Shown: positions 34,690 through 46,126, counted from the first letter of the stretch. The stretch: DNA of 64,000 bases from Thioclava sp. JE_KL1 (GCF_009296265.1 NZ_WBJS01000006.1:248001-312000), one strand, 5' to 3'. Notes: generated from the letters alone by a model not told the origin. Numbers and translations are program-made.

Positions 34690-35856
34690 ATGACAGAAAT
34701 GGCATTCGGCACCGTCCCCGTGCGGGCCGGTGAACCCGTCTTACCGAAATGGTGGCGCACGATCGACAAATGGGCGCTCGGCGCCGTTTTGGCGTTGTTC
34801 GGCCTTGGCATGCTTCTGGGGCTCGCCGCCTCGGTGCCGCTGGCAGAGCGCAACGGTCTTGAGCCCTTCTATTACGTCAAACGTCAGGCCTTCTTCGGGG
34901 TGGTGGCGCTGGGCGTGATGCTGGGCATCTCGATGCTCGACCCCAAACAAGTTCGCAGGCTTGGCGTGATCGGCTTCGTCGGCGCCTTCGTCGCGGTGAT
35001 ACTGCTGCCGGTGCTGGGCACCGATTTCGGCAAGGGCGCGGTGCGGTGGTATTCCTTCGGTTTCGCGTCGATCCAGCCGTCCGAATTCCTCAAGCCCGGT
35101 TTCGTCATCATCTCCGGCTGGTTCATGGCCGCAGCCCATGACGTCGGGGGCCCGAAGGGGCGGCTCTATTCCTTCCTGCTGATGATCATCATCGTGGTGG
35201 CGCTGGCGCTGCAGCCCGATTTCGGGCAGGCCTCGCTGGTGCTGTTCGCATGGTCGGTTATGTATTTCATCTCGGGCGCGCCGATTGCGCTGCTCACGGG
35301 GATCGGGGCGCTGACCGTGGCCGGCGGCTTCTTCGCCTATAACTTCTCGGAGCACTTCGCGCGCCGGATCAACGGCTTCCTCTCGACCGATGTCGATCCG
35401 CGCACCCAGATCGGCTACGCGACGAACGCCATCCAGGAGGGCGGGTTCTTCGGCGTCGGCGTGGGGCAGGGCTCGGTGAAATGGTCGCTGCCCGATGCGC
35501 ATACCGACTTCATCATCGCGGTCGCGGCTGAAGAATACGGCCTGATCCTCGTCCTCGTGATCATCGCGCTTTATGCGACGGTCGTGATCCGCTCGCTGCT
35601 GCGCCTGATGCGCGAGCGCGATCCCTTCACCCGGCTCGCGGGCTCCGGTCTGGCCTGCGCCTTCGGCGTTCAGGCGATCATCAATATGGGCGTCGCGGTG
35701 CGCCTTCTGCCCGCGAAAGGCATGACTTTGCCGTTCGTCAGCTACGGGGGCTCTTCGGTCATTGCTTCGGGGATTGCGGTGGGTATGTTGCTCGCGCTGA
35801 CTCGGACCCGGCCGCAGGGACAGATTTCGGATATTCTCGCCCGACGCGGTCGCTAA
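34690..35856 (+). CDS. ftsW: Lipid II polymerase / division protein FtsW
   Basis: 388 residues, about ten membrane segments, SEDS family. Signature regions are present: LQPDFGQASL, and near the C-terminus LPFVSYGGSSVIASG. FtsW polymerises septal glycan with its partner PBP. First gene of the division cluster in this window; 18 bases before murG. Confidence 0.95.
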   Translation: MTEMAFGTVPVRAGEPVLPKWWRTIDKWALGAVLALFGLGMLLGLAASVPLAERNGLEPFYYVKRQAFFGVVALGVMLGISMLDPKQVRRLGVIGFVGAFVAVILLPVLGTDFGKGAVRWYSFGFASIQPSEFLKPGFVIISGWFMAAAHDVGGPKGRLYSFLLMIIIVVALALQPDFGQASLVLFAWSVMYFISGAPIALLTGIGALTVAGGFFAYNFSEHFARRINGFLSTDVDPRTQIGYATNAIQEGGFFGVGVGQGSVKWSLPDAHTDFIIAVAAEEYGLILVLVIIALYATVVIRSLLRLMRERDPFTRLAGSGLACAFGVQAIINMGVAVRLLPAKGMTLPFVSYGGSSVIASGIAVGMLLALTRTRPQGQISDILARRGR

Positions 35857-35874
35857 AACCCTCAGGAGGGGGAC

Positions 35875-36978
35875 ATGGCCAAGGACACGACCCCGCTACT
35901 GCTGATCGCCGCTGGCGGCACCGGCGGGCATATGTTCCCCGCACAGGCGCTGGCCGAGGCGATGGTGCGCCGGGGCTGGCGCGTGAAGCTGTCCACGGAT
36001 GCGCGCGGCGCGCGCTACGCGGGCGGCTTTCCCCATACGGTGACGGTGGAGCAAATCGCCTCGGCGACATTCGCGCGCGGCGGCGCGCTCGGCAAGCTGG
36101 GCGTGCCGTTCAAGATCGCGGGCGGCGTGGCCTCGGCCATCCGCAAGAACCTGTCGGACAAGCCGACGGTTGTGGTGGGCTTCGGCGGTTATCCGACGAT
36201 CCCGGCGCTCTCCTCGGCGGTGTTCCTGGGCATCCCCCGCGCGATCCATGAACAGAACGGCATCATGGGCAAGGTGAACCGCGTCTTCGCCAAAAAGGTG
36301 AATCGCTTCGCCTGCGGCACCTGGCCGACCGATCTGCCCGAGGGCGTGCAGGGCGAGCATACGGGCAACCCGGTGCGCGCCTCGGTGCTCGAGCGGGCGG
36401 GCGCGGCCTATATCCCGCCGGGCGACTACCCGATGTCGGTCCTCGTGATCGGCGGCTCTCAGGGCGCGCGCATCCTGTCGGACACGGTGCCGGCGGCGAT
36501 GGCGAGCCTTCCCGAGGCCGCCCGCGCCAATCTGCGCGTCTCCCATCAGGCGCGCCCCGAAGACCTCGACCGGGTCGTGGCCGCCTATGACGCGGCAGGC
36601 ATCAGTGCCGAGGTCGAACCCTTCTTCAACGACGTGCCGCGCCGTCTCAGCGAATGCCAGCTGGTGATCTCGCGCGCCGGCGCGTCCTCGGTCGCGGATA
36701 TCTCCGTCATCGGGCGGCCCGCGATCCTGATCCCCTATGCCGCCGCCGCTGGCGATCACCAAGCGGCCAATGCGCGCGGTCTGGCCAAGACCGGCGGCGC
36801 GATCACCATCCCCGAAAGCCAGCTCTCGACGGAGAGCCTCGCGGATCAAATTTCACTGGTGCTGGACAACCCCGAGGGCGCGCTGCAGATGTCGCGCGCC
36901 GCCCTCTCCTACGGGGTGCCGGACGCCACCGAGCGGCTCGTCGCCCTCGTCGAAGACCTAGCAGGAAAGACTCAATGA
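35875..36978 (+). CDS. murG: UDP-GlcNAc:lipid I N-acetylglucosaminyltransferase MurG
   Basis: 367 residues, GT-B fold. N-terminal GGTGGHMFP acceptor-site loop, central GGSQGAR, and [13 protein letters not shown] with the later HQAANA donor-binding region. It makes lipid II at the inner membrane face. AGGAGG precedes ATG; the stop overlaps murC in ATGA. Confidence 0.96.
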   Translation: MAKDTTPLLLIAAGGTGGHMFPAQALAEAMVRRGWRVKLSTDARGARYAGGFPHTVTVEQIASATFARGGALGKLGVPFKIAGGVASAIRKNLSDKPTVVVGFGGYPTIPALSSAVFLGIPRAIHEQNGIMGKVNRVFAKKVNRFACGTWPTDLPEGVQGEHTGNPVRASVLERAGAAYIPPGDYPMSVLVIGGSQGARILSDTVPAAMASLPEAARANLRVSHQARPEDLDRVVAAYDAAGISAEVEPFFNDVPRRLSECQLVISRAGASSVADISVIGRPAILIPYAAAAGDHQAANARGLAKTGGAITIPESQLSTESLADQISLVLDNPEGALQMSRAALSYGVPDATERLVALVEDLAGKTQ

Positions 36979-38384
36979 ACGCGACCAAACTGCCCGGAGA
37001 ACTCGGCCCCATTCATTTCGTCGGTATCGGCGGGATCGGCATGTCCGGCATCGCCGAAGTGCTGATGACCCAAGGGTTTACGGTTCAGGGCTCGGATGCG
37101 AAATCCTCCAAGATCACCGACCGTCTGGCGAAGCTGGGCGCGACCATCTTCGAAGGCCAGCGCGCCGAAAATATCGGCGAGGCGGGCGTCGTGGTGATCT
37201 CCACGGCGATCAAGCCGGGCAATCCCGAGCTGGAAGAGGCGCGCCGTCGCGGTCTTCCGGTCGTGCGCCGCGCCGAGATGCTGGCCGAGCTGATGCGCCT
37301 GAAATCGAACATCGCGATCGGCGGCACCCACGGTAAGACCACGACCACGACGATGGTCGCGACGCTTCTCGACAAGGGCAATTTCGACCCGACCGTGATC
37401 AATGGCGGGATCATCCACGCCTATGGCTCGAACGCGCGCGCAGGCGCGGGCGAGTGGATGGTGGTGGAGGCCGACGAGAGCGACGGCTCGTTCAACCGTC
37501 TGCCCGCGACCATCGCGATCGTGACCAATATCGACCCCGAGCATATGGAGCATTGGGGCTCTTTCGACGCGCTGCGTAAGGGCTTCTACGACTTCGTCTC
37601 GAACATCCCGTTCTACGGGTTGGCTGTCTGCTGCACCGATCACCCGGAAGTGCAGACGCTGGTCGGCAAACTCAATGACCGCCGCGTCGTGACCTTCGGC
37701 TTCAACGCGCAGGCCGATATCCGGGCGATCAACCTGCATTACGACGCCGGTGTCGCGCATTTCGACATCGCGCTGCAGGGCGAAGAGGGCAAACCGGTGA
37801 TCGAGGGCTGCACGCTGCCGATGCCGGGCGACCATAACGTCTCGAACGCGCTGGCCGCGGTCGCGGTGGCGCGTCACCTCGGGATGAAGATGGGCGAGAT
37901 CAAGGAGGCGCTGGCGAGCTTCGGTGGCGTGAACCGGCGCTTCACCAAGGTGGGCGACGTGCTGGGCGGGGTCACGATCATCGACGATTACGGCCACCAC
38001 CCGGTCGAGATCGCCGCCGTGCTGAAAGCGGCGCGTCAGGCGGTGAAGCCCGGTGCGCGGGTGATCGCGGTCCACCAGCCGCACCGCTATTCGCGTCTGC
38101 ATTCGCTGTTCGACGATTTCTGCACCTGTTTCAACGAGGCTGACGTCGTCGCCATTGCCGAGGTCTTCTCGGCGGGCGAGGAGCCGATCGAGGGGGCGAC
38201 GCGCGACGATCTGGTCGCCGGGCTGATCGCGCATGGTCACCGTCATGCTCGTGCCATTTTGTCGGAAGATGATCTGGCTCGGCTGGTGCGTGAACAGGCG
38301 CGTCCCGGCGATATCGTCGTCTGCCTCGGAGCGGGGACGATCTCGACCTGGGCGAACAACCTGCCTGCGAAGCTGGGGGGCTGA
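36975..38384 (+). CDS. murC: UDP-N-acetylmuramate-L-alanine ligase MurC
   Basis: 469 residues from ATG 36975 (ATGA overlap with murG; the frame is open upstream through murG and that part is not real). [15 protein letters not shown] opens the UDP-binding domain, [11 protein letters not shown] is the ATP loop, and HHPVEI plus HQPHRYSR mark the C-terminal domain. It adds the first amino acid of the peptide stem. Confidence 0.96.
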   Translation: MNATKLPGELGPIHFVGIGGIGMSGIAEVLMTQGFTVQGSDAKSSKITDRLAKLGATIFEGQRAENIGEAGVVVISTAIKPGNPELEEARRRGLPVVRRAEMLAELMRLKSNIAIGGTHGKTTTTTMVATLLDKGNFDPTVINGGIIHAYGSNARAGAGEWMVVEADESDGSFNRLPATIAIVTNIDPEHMEHWGSFDALRKGFYDFVSNIPFYGLAVCCTDHPEVQTLVGKLNDRRVVTFGFNAQADIRAINLHYDAGVAHFDIALQGEEGKPVIEGCTLPMPGDHNVSNALAAVAVARHLGMKMGEIKEALASFGGVNRRFTKVGDVLGGVTIIDDYGHHPVEIAAVLKAARQAVKPGARVIAVHQPHRYSRLHSLFDDFCTCFNEADVVAIAEVFSAGEEPIEGATRDDLVAGLIAHGHRHARAILSEDDLARLVREQARPGDIVVCLGAGTISTWANNLPAKLGG

Positions 38385-38468
38385 GCAGGCGCCGGGGCGA
38401 CCCGGCACGACATCGAAAAGACTTGCGGCGCTGCCACGTCGTCTTATGTGGGCAAGAAGGGCCGCGTC

Positions 38469-39659
38469 ATGCGTGACGAGACGCATCTGAAACGCCGATT
38501 GGGTCCGTGGCTGATGACCGGCTACGGGGTCGGCGTCATGGTGGGCGCGGGCATCTATGTGCTGGTCGGCGCGGTCGCGGCGCAGGCCGGGATCTGGGCG
38601 CCGCTGGCCTTCGTGCTGGCGGGGCTGATCGCGGCGCCGTCGGCGCTGTCCTATGCCGAATTGTCCTCGCGTATCCCCGAAGCCGCCGGAGAGGCCGCCT
38701 TTGTCGAGGAAGGGCTGCGCAGTCACGCGCTGGCGCTGATCGTGGGGCTTGGCATCGTCGTGGCAGGCACAGTGTCGGCTGCGGCGGTGCTGCGTGGTGG
38801 GGCTGGCTATCTGACACTGCTGGTGCCGTTACCGGTCGAGGGCGTGATGATCGCCTTCGGGCTGGTGCTGATCGGCGTCGCCTGCCTCGGCGTTCTGGAA
38901 TCCGTGGGCCTCGCCGTGGCGCTGACGCTGGTCGAGGTGGTCGGGCTCGCGCTGGTGATCTGGGCGGGAATTTCGACCGACCCAAGCCCTGACCTCACGC
39001 CGCTGCCCGCGCCGCATTGGGCCGGGATCGCGGCGGCCGCGTCGCTCGCTTTCTTCGCCTTCATCGGCTTCGAGGATATGGTGAACATGTCCGAGGAGAT
39101 GCGCGACCCGATCCGCGACATGCCGCGCGCGATCCTCGCCGCGCTCGCGATCACCGCCATCCTCTATCTGACCGTAAGCTACGCTGCCGTGCGCGCGGTG
39201 CCGCTGGCCGATCTCGCCCGCTCCGAGCAGCCGCTGGCGCTGGTCTGGCAATCGGCGGGGCACGGGCCGGGCATCCTCGCCGCGATCGCGGTGGCGGCGG
39301 CGCTGAACGGGGTGCTTGCGCAGGTGGTGATGGCGGCGCGCGTGCTGTTCGGTCTGGGCCGCCGCAGTCCTGCGCTGTCCGTCTTCCATCAGGCGCATCC
39401 GCGCTTTGGCACGCCGGTCCTCGCGACTCTTCTTTGCGGTGTGGCGATGATTGCGCTTGCGCTCGCTGCCCCGGTCGAGCAATTGGCCGGTATCACTTCG
39501 AAGGTGCTCCTGGGCGTCTTCCTTCTCGTTAACCTGTCGCTCGTCGCGCTGAAAAGCCGGTCCGACTATGCGCCGTTCAAGGTGCCTATGGCCGTTCCGG
39601 TCGTGGGCGCATTGGTCGCCGGAGCGGCCCTGATCGCAGCCCTGGGAGGTTTCTCATGA
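38469..39659 (+). CDS. APC-family amino acid permease
   Basis: 396 residues with about 12 membrane segments; start ATG 38469 (GTG 38448 also possible). The N-terminal GYGVGVMVGAGIYVLVG is the unwound first helix typical of APC transporters, and FAFIGFEDMVNMSEEM is the conserved helix 6 region. Substrate unknown. It lies between murC and murB, not a usual place, and its stop overlaps the next gene in ATGA. Confidence 0.88.
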   Translation: MRDETHLKRRLGPWLMTGYGVGVMVGAGIYVLVGAVAAQAGIWAPLAFVLAGLIAAPSALSYAELSSRIPEAAGEAAFVEEGLRSHALALIVGLGIVVAGTVSAAAVLRGGAGYLTLLVPLPVEGVMIAFGLVLIGVACLGVLESVGLAVALTLVEVVGLALVIWAGISTDPSPDLTPLPAPHWAGIAAAASLAFFAFIGFEDMVNMSEEMRDPIRDMPRAILAALAITAILYLTVSYAAVRAVPLADLARSEQPLALVWQSAGHGPGILAAIAVAAALNGVLAQVVMAARVLFGLGRRSPALSVFHQAHPRFGTPVLATLLCGVAMIALALAAPVEQLAGITSKVLLGVFLLVNLSLVALKSRSDYAPFKVPMAVPVVGALVAGAALIAALGGFS

Positions 39660-39907
39660 CCGTCTCGCTCGTTCTTGCCTGTGTCTGGGCGCTCATTGCC
39701 ACGCTGATCGCGATGGGACCGAGGCGGTTCCACTGGCCGGGCGCGTGGGGGCTGATCGCGGTCGGCGTGCCGCTGGTGGGCTGGGTGACCTATCAGAACG
39801 GCCCGATCATGGGGCTGCTGGTGCTGGCGGGCGGCATGTCAGTGCTGCGCTGGCCGGTCATTTTCCTTGTCCGTGCGCTGCGCGGCGCGCGCGACCCCGC
39901 TGAATGA
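39656..39907 (+). CDS. DUF2484 family membrane protein
   Basis: 83 residues, two to three hydrophobic segments. This small family sits next to murB in many Rhodobacterales and has no known role. GGAGG precedes ATG, which overlaps the permease stop. Confidence 0.8.
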   Translation: MTVSLVLACVWALIATLIAMGPRRFHWPGAWGLIAVGVPLVGWVTYQNGPIMGLLVLAGGMSVLRWPVIFLVRALRGARDPAE

Positions 39908-39955
39908 GATCGCGATCGCTTGCCTCGCCCTGCGCGCGCGGCTACGAGATGCGCC

Positions 39956-40888
39956 ATGACTGATTGTCCTTCGACCTATACCCCGCGCGGCGCGCTAACG
40001 CCGAACCGTCCGCTCGACTCGCTGACCTGGCTGCGCGTGGGCGGCCCGGCGGATTGGCTGTTCCAGCCTGCCGACGAGGATGACCTTGCAGAGTTCCTCA
40101 AAGGGCTGCCCGAGGAGATCGCGGTCTTTCCGATGGGCGTAGGCTCGAACCTGATCGTGCGCGATGGGGGACTGCGGGCGGTGGTGATCCGCATGGGGCG
40201 GGGCTTCAACGGCATCGCCTGCGAGGGCGACACGGTCACCGCGGGCGCCGCGGCGCTCGACGCCCATGTCGCGCGCAAGGCGGCGCAGGCGGGGCTGGAC
40301 CTGACTTTCCTGCGCACCATTCCCGGCGCGATCGGCGGGGCGGTGCGGATGAACGCGGGCTGCTACGGCTCTTACGTCGCCGATCACCTGATCGAAGCGC
40401 GCGTGATCACGCGGGCAGGGGAGCGGGTCACGCTCACGCCCGGGGATCTGAACTTCGCCTACCGTCAGAGCGATTTGCCCGAAGGCTGGGTGCTGACCGG
40501 CGCGACGTTCCGGGCGGAGGCCGGTGACCCCGACGCGCTTGAAGCGCATATGGCCGAGCAACTGGCCAAGCGCGACGCGACCCAACCCACCAAGGACCGC
40601 ACCGCCGGATCGACCTTCCGCAACCCGGCGGGCTTTTCCTCGACGGGCCGGGCCGATGACACGCATGAGCTGAAGGCGTGGAAGGTCATCGACGACGCCG
40701 GAATGCGCGGCGCGCGCATCGGTGGCGCGCAAATGTCGGAAAAACACAGCAACTTTATGATCAACACTGGCGGGGCGACCGCGGCCGATCTCGAAAATCT
40801 CGGGGAAGAGGTGCGCAAAAAGGTTGTGCAATCGAGCGGAATTTCGCTAGAGTGGGAAATCATGCGTGTAGGAGAATTCGAGGCGTAA
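39956..40888 (+). CDS. murB: UDP-N-acetylenolpyruvoylglucosamine reductase MurB
   Basis: 310 residues from ATG 39956 (a TTG at 39920 is less likely). FAD-binding PCMH-type domain: [24 protein letters not shown], and [17 protein letters not shown]; the C-terminal GSTFRNP and KHSNFMIN carry catalytic residues. It makes UDP-MurNAc, the substrate of MurC. Confidence 0.94.
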   Translation: MTDCPSTYTPRGALTPNRPLDSLTWLRVGGPADWLFQPADEDDLAEFLKGLPEEIAVFPMGVGSNLIVRDGGLRAVVIRMGRGFNGIACEGDTVTAGAAALDAHVARKAAQAGLDLTFLRTIPGAIGGAVRMNAGCYGSYVADHLIEARVITRAGERVTLTPGDLNFAYRQSDLPEGWVLTGATFRAEAGDPDALEAHMAEQLAKRDATQPTKDRTAGSTFRNPAGFSSTGRADDTHELKAWKVIDDAGMRGARIGGAQMSEKHSNFMINTGGATAADLENLGEEVRKKVVQSSGISLEWEIMRVGEFEA

Positions 40889-40954
40889 GACCTCCACCCT
40901 GCAACGCAATTACCGGACGGGGGTCAACCCCCGCATGAGGCGAAAGTAGCGGGT

Positions 40955-41869
40955 ATGTCGAGCAGGGCATCCCACCGTGTGGCGGTTCTTCTGGGCGGCC
41001 CTTCTGCTGAGCGGGAGGTGTCTCTGTCCTCGGGGCGCGAATGCGCCAAGGCGTTGCGCACGGCGGGTTTCGAAGTGATCGAGATCGACGCGGGAGAGGA
41101 TCTTCCGCAACGGCTGAGCGATGCCGCGCCTGATTGCGTTTTCAATGCTTTGCATGGTCGCTGGGGCGAGGATGGCTGCGTTCAGGGCATGCTCGAATGG
41201 CTCCGCATCCCCTACACGCATTCCGGTGTGCTGGCCTCGGCGCTGGCGATGGACAAGGCGCGCGCCAAGCAGGCCTATGCCGCCGCGAACCTGCCCATCG
41301 TGCAATCCGTGATCGCGACCAAGGGCGACGTGATGGCGCGGCATGTGCTGCCCGCACCTTATGTCGTGAAGCCGAATAACGAGGGTTCGTCTGTCGGCGT
41401 CTATCTGGTGATGGACGGCGCGAACTCCCCGCCGCAGCTGTCGGCCGAGATGCCCGAAGAGGTGATGGTCGAGACCTACGCCCCGGGCCGCGAACTGACC
41501 GTTTCCGTGATGGGCGAGCGCGCGCTTTGCGTAACCGAGATCATCACCGAGGGCTGGTACGACTATGACGCGAAATACCGCCCCGGCGGCTCGCGCCACG
41601 TTCTGCCCGCCGAAATCCCCGTCGAGATCACCGAAGCCTGCCTCGATTACGCGGTCCGCGCGCATCAAGTTCTGGGCTGCCGGGGGCTCTCGCGCACCGA
41701 TTTCCGCTGGGACGAGGGCAGGGGGCTTGCCGGTCTGGTGCTGCTGGAGACCAACACCCAGCCGGGCATGACGCCCACCTCGCTTTCGCCCGAACAGGCC
41801 GCGCATTGCGGCATCGATTTCCCCGAGCTCTGCGCCTGGTTGGTGGAGGACGCCTCATGCGGCCGCTGA
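40955..41869 (+). CDS. ddl: D-alanine-D-alanine ligase
   Basis: 304 residues, ATP-grasp fold. [27 protein letters not shown], the ATP-binding [13 protein letters not shown], and the metal site [13 protein letters not shown]. It makes the terminal dipeptide of the stem. Overlaps ftsQ by 13 bases. Confidence 0.95.
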   Translation: MSSRASHRVAVLLGGPSAEREVSLSSGRECAKALRTAGFEVIEIDAGEDLPQRLSDAAPDCVFNALHGRWGEDGCVQGMLEWLRIPYTHSGVLASALAMDKARAKQAYAAANLPIVQSVIATKGDVMARHVLPAPYVVKPNNEGSSVGVYLVMDGANSPPQLSAEMPEEVMVETYAPGRELTVSVMGERALCVTEIITEGWYDYDAKYRPGGSRHVLPAEIPVEITEACLDYAVRAHQVLGCRGLSRTDFRWDEGRGLAGLVLLETNTQPGMTPTSLSPEQAAHCGIDFPELCAWLVEDASCGR

Positions 41870-42822
41870 ACGGTGCCCCGCCGCGCGAAGCCCCCGGGCA
41901 TCGCCAAGGCCCTTCGGGTGGCATGGCCCCCCGCGTTTACCAACGCTCCAAACGTCCCGCCCGTCGCGACCCCGCGCCGTCGCGGCTTGCTTTCAAACTC
42001 GAACGGCTGTGGCTCACGCCTGCGGTGCGTGCCTTCACCCGGATCGGCGTGCCGATTGTTCTGATCGTCGCGGGGCTCGGGGTGTGGCTGGGCGATCCGG
42101 GCCGCCGCGCCGATCTGGTCGCGCAGGTGCAGGATGTGAAGGACGCGATCGAGCATCGCCCCGAATTCATGGTCAAGCTGCTCAAGATCGAGGGCGCCAG
42201 CCCCGAGGTCGCCCATGCCGTGCGCGCGATGCTGCCGGTGGGGCTGCCTGCTTCCAGCTTCGATATCGACCTCGACGCCTATCGCGACACGATCCGCCGC
42301 CTCGATGCGGTGGCGGACGCGCGGCTGGTGATCCGCCCGGGCGGTGTGCTCGAGGCCGACGTGACCGAGCGCGTGCCCGCGATCCTCTGGCGCCAGCCTG
42401 CGGGGCTTGAGATGCTCGATGCGTCTGGCCACCGGGTCGCCACGCTGATTTCGCGCGAAGCGCGCCCCGATCTGCCGGTGATTTCCGGCATGGGCGCGGA
42501 TAAGGCGGTGCCCGAGGCGCTGGAAATCATTGCCGATGCCGGCCCGCTTCTGCCGCGTCTGCGCGGGTTGGAGCGACTGGGCGAGCGGCGCTGGGATCTC
42601 GTGCTCGATCACGATCAGCGCATCATGCTTCCCGAGACGGATCCCGTCGCCGCACTCGACCGCATCCTCGCGCTCAACACCGCCGAGGATCTGCTCGCCC
42701 GCGATTTCACCGTGATTGATTTTCGAAACAAGGACCGTCCGACGATCCGGCTCAGCGATAACGCGCTCGCCGAATTCCGCCGGGTGCAGTCTGACATTCT
42801 CAAAGCGAGGGCCACGCAATGA
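41857..42822 (+). CDS. ftsQ: Division protein FtsQ
   Basis: 321 residues from ATG 41857 (GGAGGA upstream). A basic, Pro-rich cytoplasmic segment of about 60 residues precedes one membrane helix ([17 protein letters not shown]), then a POTRA domain and the FtsQ beta domain. It links FtsZ-ring and septal synthase proteins. ATGA overlap with ftsA. Confidence 0.93.
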   Translation: MRPLNGAPPREAPGHRQGPSGGMAPRVYQRSKRPARRDPAPSRLAFKLERLWLTPAVRAFTRIGVPIVLIVAGLGVWLGDPGRRADLVAQVQDVKDAIEHRPEFMVKLLKIEGASPEVAHAVRAMLPVGLPASSFDIDLDAYRDTIRRLDAVADARLVIRPGGVLEADVTERVPAILWRQPAGLEMLDASGHRVATLISREARPDLPVISGMGADKAVPEALEIIADAGPLLPRLRGLERLGERRWDLVLDHDQRIMLPETDPVAALDRILALNTAEDLLARDFTVIDFRNKDRPTIRLSDNALAEFRRVQSDILKARATQ

Positions 42823-44144
42823 CCGATCTCTACGAGTTCCAGCGCGCAATGCGCAACATGCGTAAGGCAGCGATGCAACGGGGCGTGATCGCGCTTCTCG
42901 ATATCGGCAGTTCCAAGATCGCCTGCCTCGTTCTGAAATTCGACAATCCCAACGGGTCCGAGGATGAGGACTCGCTGGCCGGGCACGCCTCGGTGCGGGT
43001 GATCGGGGCCGCGACGACGCGTTCGCGCGGGGTGCGCTTCGGCGAGATCGACGCGATGGCAGAGACCGAACGCGCGATCCGGACCGCCGTGCAGGCCGCG
43101 CAGAAGATGGCCAATACCCGCGTCGATCACGTCATTGCCTGTTTCGCGGGCGCCGAGCCGCGCTCCTACGGGCTGGCGGGCGAGATCGAAGTTCAGGGCG
43201 ATCAGGTCACCGAGGTCGATGTGAGCCGTGTGCTGGCGTCCTGCGATATCCCGCCGCTCGGGGCAGGCCGCGAGGTGCTGCATGCGCAGCCGGTGAACTT
43301 CGCGCTCGATCACCGCTCGGGTCTGGCCGATCCGCGGGGCCACGCGGGGCAGCGCCTCGCGGTCGACATGCATCTGCTGACCGTCTCCGACACCGCCATC
43401 CAGAACCTGATCTATTGCATCCGGCGCTGCGATCTCGAACTCGCGGGTATCGCCAGCTCCGCCTATGTCTCGGGTGTCTCCAGCCTCGTCGAAGACGAGC
43501 AAGAGCTGGGCGCGGCCTGCATTGACATGGGCGGCGGCGCGACCGGCGTGTCGATCTTCATGAAGAAACACATGATCTATGCCGACGCGGTGCGGCTGGG
43601 CGGCGAGCATGTCACCCGCGACATCGCGGCGGGGCTGCGGGTGCCGATGTCGGTGGCCGAGCGGATCAAGACCTTCCACGGCGGCGTCGTCGCCACCGGC
43701 ATGGACGATCGCGAGATGATCGAGCTGGGCGGCGACTCCGGCGACTGGGAAAAGGATCGCCGCCAGGTGAGCCGCGCCGAACTGATCGGTATCATGCGTC
43801 CGCGCGTCGAGGAAATCCTCGAAGACGTGCGCGCGATCCTCGATGCTGCGGGGTTCGAGCATCTGCCCTCGAAGCAGATCGTGCTGACGGGCGGGGCGAG
43901 CCAGATCCCCGGTCTCGACGGGCTGGCCGCGCGAATCCTCGGCCAGAATGTGCGGCTCGGACGACCCATGCGGGTGCAGGGTCTGCCGCAGGCCGCGACC
44001 GGCTCGGGCTTCTCTTCCGTGGTGGGGCTGTCGCTTTTCGCGGCGCACCCGCAAGACGAGTGGTGGGATTTCGAGATGCCCCCCGAAACGCTGGGCGGGC
44101 GCTCGCTGCGCCGGGCAATCCGCTGGTTCCGCGATAATTGGTGA
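42819..44144 (+). CDS. ftsA: Division protein FtsA
   Basis: 441 residues, actin-like ATPase. LLDIGSSKIACLV is phosphate loop 1, CIDMGGGATGVSIF loop 2, and LTGGASQIPGL the adenosine region. The membrane-targeting helix at the end (SLRRAIRWFRDNW) tethers FtsZ to the membrane. Confidence 0.95.
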   Translation: MTDLYEFQRAMRNMRKAAMQRGVIALLDIGSSKIACLVLKFDNPNGSEDEDSLAGHASVRVIGAATTRSRGVRFGEIDAMAETERAIRTAVQAAQKMANTRVDHVIACFAGAEPRSYGLAGEIEVQGDQVTEVDVSRVLASCDIPPLGAGREVLHAQPVNFALDHRSGLADPRGHAGQRLAVDMHLLTVSDTAIQNLIYCIRRCDLELAGIASSAYVSGVSSLVEDEQELGAACIDMGGGATGVSIFMKKHMIYADAVRLGGEHVTRDIAAGLRVPMSVAERIKTFHGGVVATGMDDREMIELGGDSGDWEKDRRQVSRAELIGIMRPRVEEILEDVRAILDAAGFEHLPSKQIVLTGGASQIPGLDGLAARILGQNVRLGRPMRVQGLPQAATGSGFSSVVGLSLFAAHPQDEWWDFEMPPETLGGRSLRRAIRWFRDNW

Positions 44145-44187
44145 AATGTTGCAAAAGTGAAAATCGACTGATCTCAGACGCCTGTCG

Positions 44188-44206
44188 CGCGAACTTCAAG
44201 TTCGCG
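44188..44206. repeat. Perfect palindrome downstream of ftsA
   Basis: CGCGAACTT-C-AAGTTCGCG, 9-base arms around a single C, 43 bases after the ftsA stop and without a T-run. More like a protein-binding site or mRNA-end hairpin than a classical terminator. Confidence 0.5.
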
Positions 44207-44275
44207 TAGCGGCGGCGGTCTGGCCGCATCATCCACACAATATGCTGACGTCTGCGCGAAATACCGCTGGTCACG

Positions 44276-44336
44276 GAATCTGGAGCTCCAGATTTTGTGG
44301 TCCGAAGCGGTTTTTTACGTGACGCTGCGGCGATTC
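44276..44336. promoter_or_regulatory. ftsZ upstream region: palindrome and two GANTC sites
   Basis: An 18-base perfect palindrome (AATCTGGAGCTCCAGATT) lies at 44277-44294. GAATC (44276-44280) and GATTC (44332-44336) match GANTC, the site methylated by CcrM in alphaproteobacteria. TAAAAT at 44341 could be a -10 box for ftsZ. Cell-cycle control through these sites is inference from Caulobacter. Confidence 0.45.
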
Positions 44337-44413
44337 ATCGCTAAAATCGGTCTAATTTCCATTGAAATCGGCCTGGGACAGGGTCGGGCAGCAACAACAG
44401 GCGGACATACCAC

Positions 44414-46126
44414 ATGGCGTTGAATTTGATGATGTCAGAGCACGAGGACCTGAAGCCCCGGATCACCGTATTCGGCGTCGGGGGCGCGGGCGGGAACGCG
44501 GTCAACAACATGATCGAGCAGCAGCTTGAGGGCGTGGAATTCGTGGTCGCGAATACCGACGCTCAGGCGCTGCAGCAGTCCAAGTCGCAGGCCCGGGTCC
44601 AGATGGGCACCAAGGTCACCGAGGGTCTGGGCGCAGGCGCGCGTCCCACCGTGGGTGCCGCGGCCGCTGAAGAAAGCATCGAGGCGATCGTCGATCACCT
44701 CGCTGGCGCGCATATGTGCTTCATCACCGCCGGCATGGGCGGTGGCACCGGCACCGGCGCGGCTCCGATCATCGCGCAGGCCGCGCGTGAGCTGGGCGTG
44801 CTGACCGTCGGCGTCGTGACCAAGCCCTTCCAGTTCGAAGGCTCGAAGCGGATGCGGCAGGCCGAGCAGGGCCTCGAAGAGCTCCAGAAGGTCGTCGACA
44901 CGCTGATCATCATTCCGAACCAGAACCTGTTCCGTCTGGCTAACGAGAAGACCACCTTCACCGAAGCCTTCTCGATGGCCGACGACGTTCTGTATCAGGG
45001 CGTGAAGGGCGTGACCGACCTGATGGTCCGTCCGGGCCTGATCAACCTCGACTTCGCCGACGTGCGCGCGGTGATGGACGAGATGGGCAAGGCGATGATG
45101 GGCACCGGCGAGGCGACGGGCGAAGATCGCGCGGTTCAGGCCGCCGAGAAGGCCATCGCGAACCCGCTCCTCGACGAGATTTCGCTGGCAGGCGCCAAGG
45201 GCGTGCTGATCAACATCACCGGCGGCTACGACCTGACGCTGTTCGAGCTCGACGAAGCGGCCAACCGCATTCGCGAAGAGGTCGATGCGGATGCCAACAT
45301 CATCGTCGGCTCGACGCTGGACCCCGACATGGAAGGCGCGATGCGCGTCTCCGTGGTCGCCACCGGTATAGATGCCCTGTCCAGCCCGGCGGAAATCCCG
45401 GTGCCGCGCCGCTCGCTCGCCGAGCCGCTGAAGCCCGCGGAAACCGCAGCCGAGGCCACTATCGAGCACGCGCCTGCCGCTCCGGCACCGCAACCGGCAC
45501 CCCAGCCTGCGCCGCAGCAGGCACCGGCCGCTCAGGCAGCCCTCCAGCCCGCGCCGCAGCCGCAGCCGCAGCAGACCGCGCAAGAGCGGACCCTGTTCGA
45601 CGCGCCCGCAGCGCGTGCCACGATGGAGCAGCCGCGCGCTCAGGAAGCCGCTGACGACCTTCCGCCTCCGGCCTATCGTCCGCAGCCTGCGCCCGCGCAG
45701 GATCTGCATGTCGAAGACGGCGCGCATGACTATGTCGCACCGCGTCCGCGTCAGCCCGGCACCCCTTCGCCGGAAGCCCTGCGTCGTCTCGAGGCGGCGG
45801 TGAACAAGGCCCCGTCGAACGCGCCCGCGCAGCGTCCGATGGCGGCGACTCGCCCGGCCGCACCGCAGCAGCCGCAACCGCAGCCGCAGCCGCAGGCAGA
45901 GCGTCCGCGCTTTGGCATCAACTCGCTGATCAATCGCATGACCGGCCACGGCCATGCCGAGCAGGGCCACGCGCCCCAGCAGCACGCTCCGCAGCAGCCC
46001 GCGCCGCAGCCCCAGCAGCAGCGTCCGCAGACCGCTCAGCCGCGCGCCGAAGCCTATGATGACGAGCAATCCGAGGATCAGGATCGCATCGAGATCCCGG
46101 CCTTCCTGCGCCGTCAGGCGAATTAA
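44414..46126 (+). CDS. ftsZ: Cell division GTPase FtsZ with long Gln/Pro-rich linker
   Basis: 570 residues. The tubulin signature GGGTGTG is at 109-115 within the GTPase core (about 15-335). A disordered linker of roughly 215 residues follows, very rich in Ala, Pro and Gln. The conserved tail EIPAFLRRQ that binds FtsA is intact at the end. The linker is longer than in many bacteria, as is common in alphaproteobacteria. Confidence 0.96.
   Translation: MALNLMMSEHEDLKPRITVFGVGGAGGNAVNNMIEQQLEGVEFVVANTDAQALQQSKSQARVQMGTKVTEGLGAGARPTVGAAAAEESIEAIVDHLAGAHMCFITAGMGGGTGTGAAPIIAQAARELGVLTVGVVTKPFQFEGSKRMRQAEQGLEELQKVVDTLIIIPNQNLFRLANEKTTFTEAFSMADDVLYQGVKGVTDLMVRPGLINLDFADVRAVMDEMGKAMMGTGEATGEDRAVQAAEKAIANPLLDEISLAGAKGVLINITGGYDLTLFELDEAANRIREEVDADANIIVGSTLDPDMEGAMRVSVVATGIDALSSPAEIPVPRRSLAEPLKPAETAAEATIEHAPAAPAPQPAPQPAPQQAPAAQAALQPAPQPQPQQTAQERTLFDAPAARATMEQPRAQEAADDLPPPAYRPQPAPAQDLHVEDGAHDYVAPRPRQPGTPSPEALRRLEAAVNKAPSNAPAQRPMAATRPAAPQQPQPQPQPQAERPRFGINSLINRMTGHGHAEQGHAPQQHAPQQPAPQPQQQRPQTAQPRAEAYDDEQSEDQDRIEIPAFLRRQAN

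Noticed and set aside
36972-38726. Open minus-strand frame of 584 codons across murC
   Set aside because: Antisense to a certain gene and composed of His/Arg-rich low-complexity sequence.
44435-46069. Open minus-strand frame of 544 codons across ftsZ
   Set aside because: It is a shadow of ftsZ codon bias; the product is Arg/Leu/Gly-rich and has no domain.
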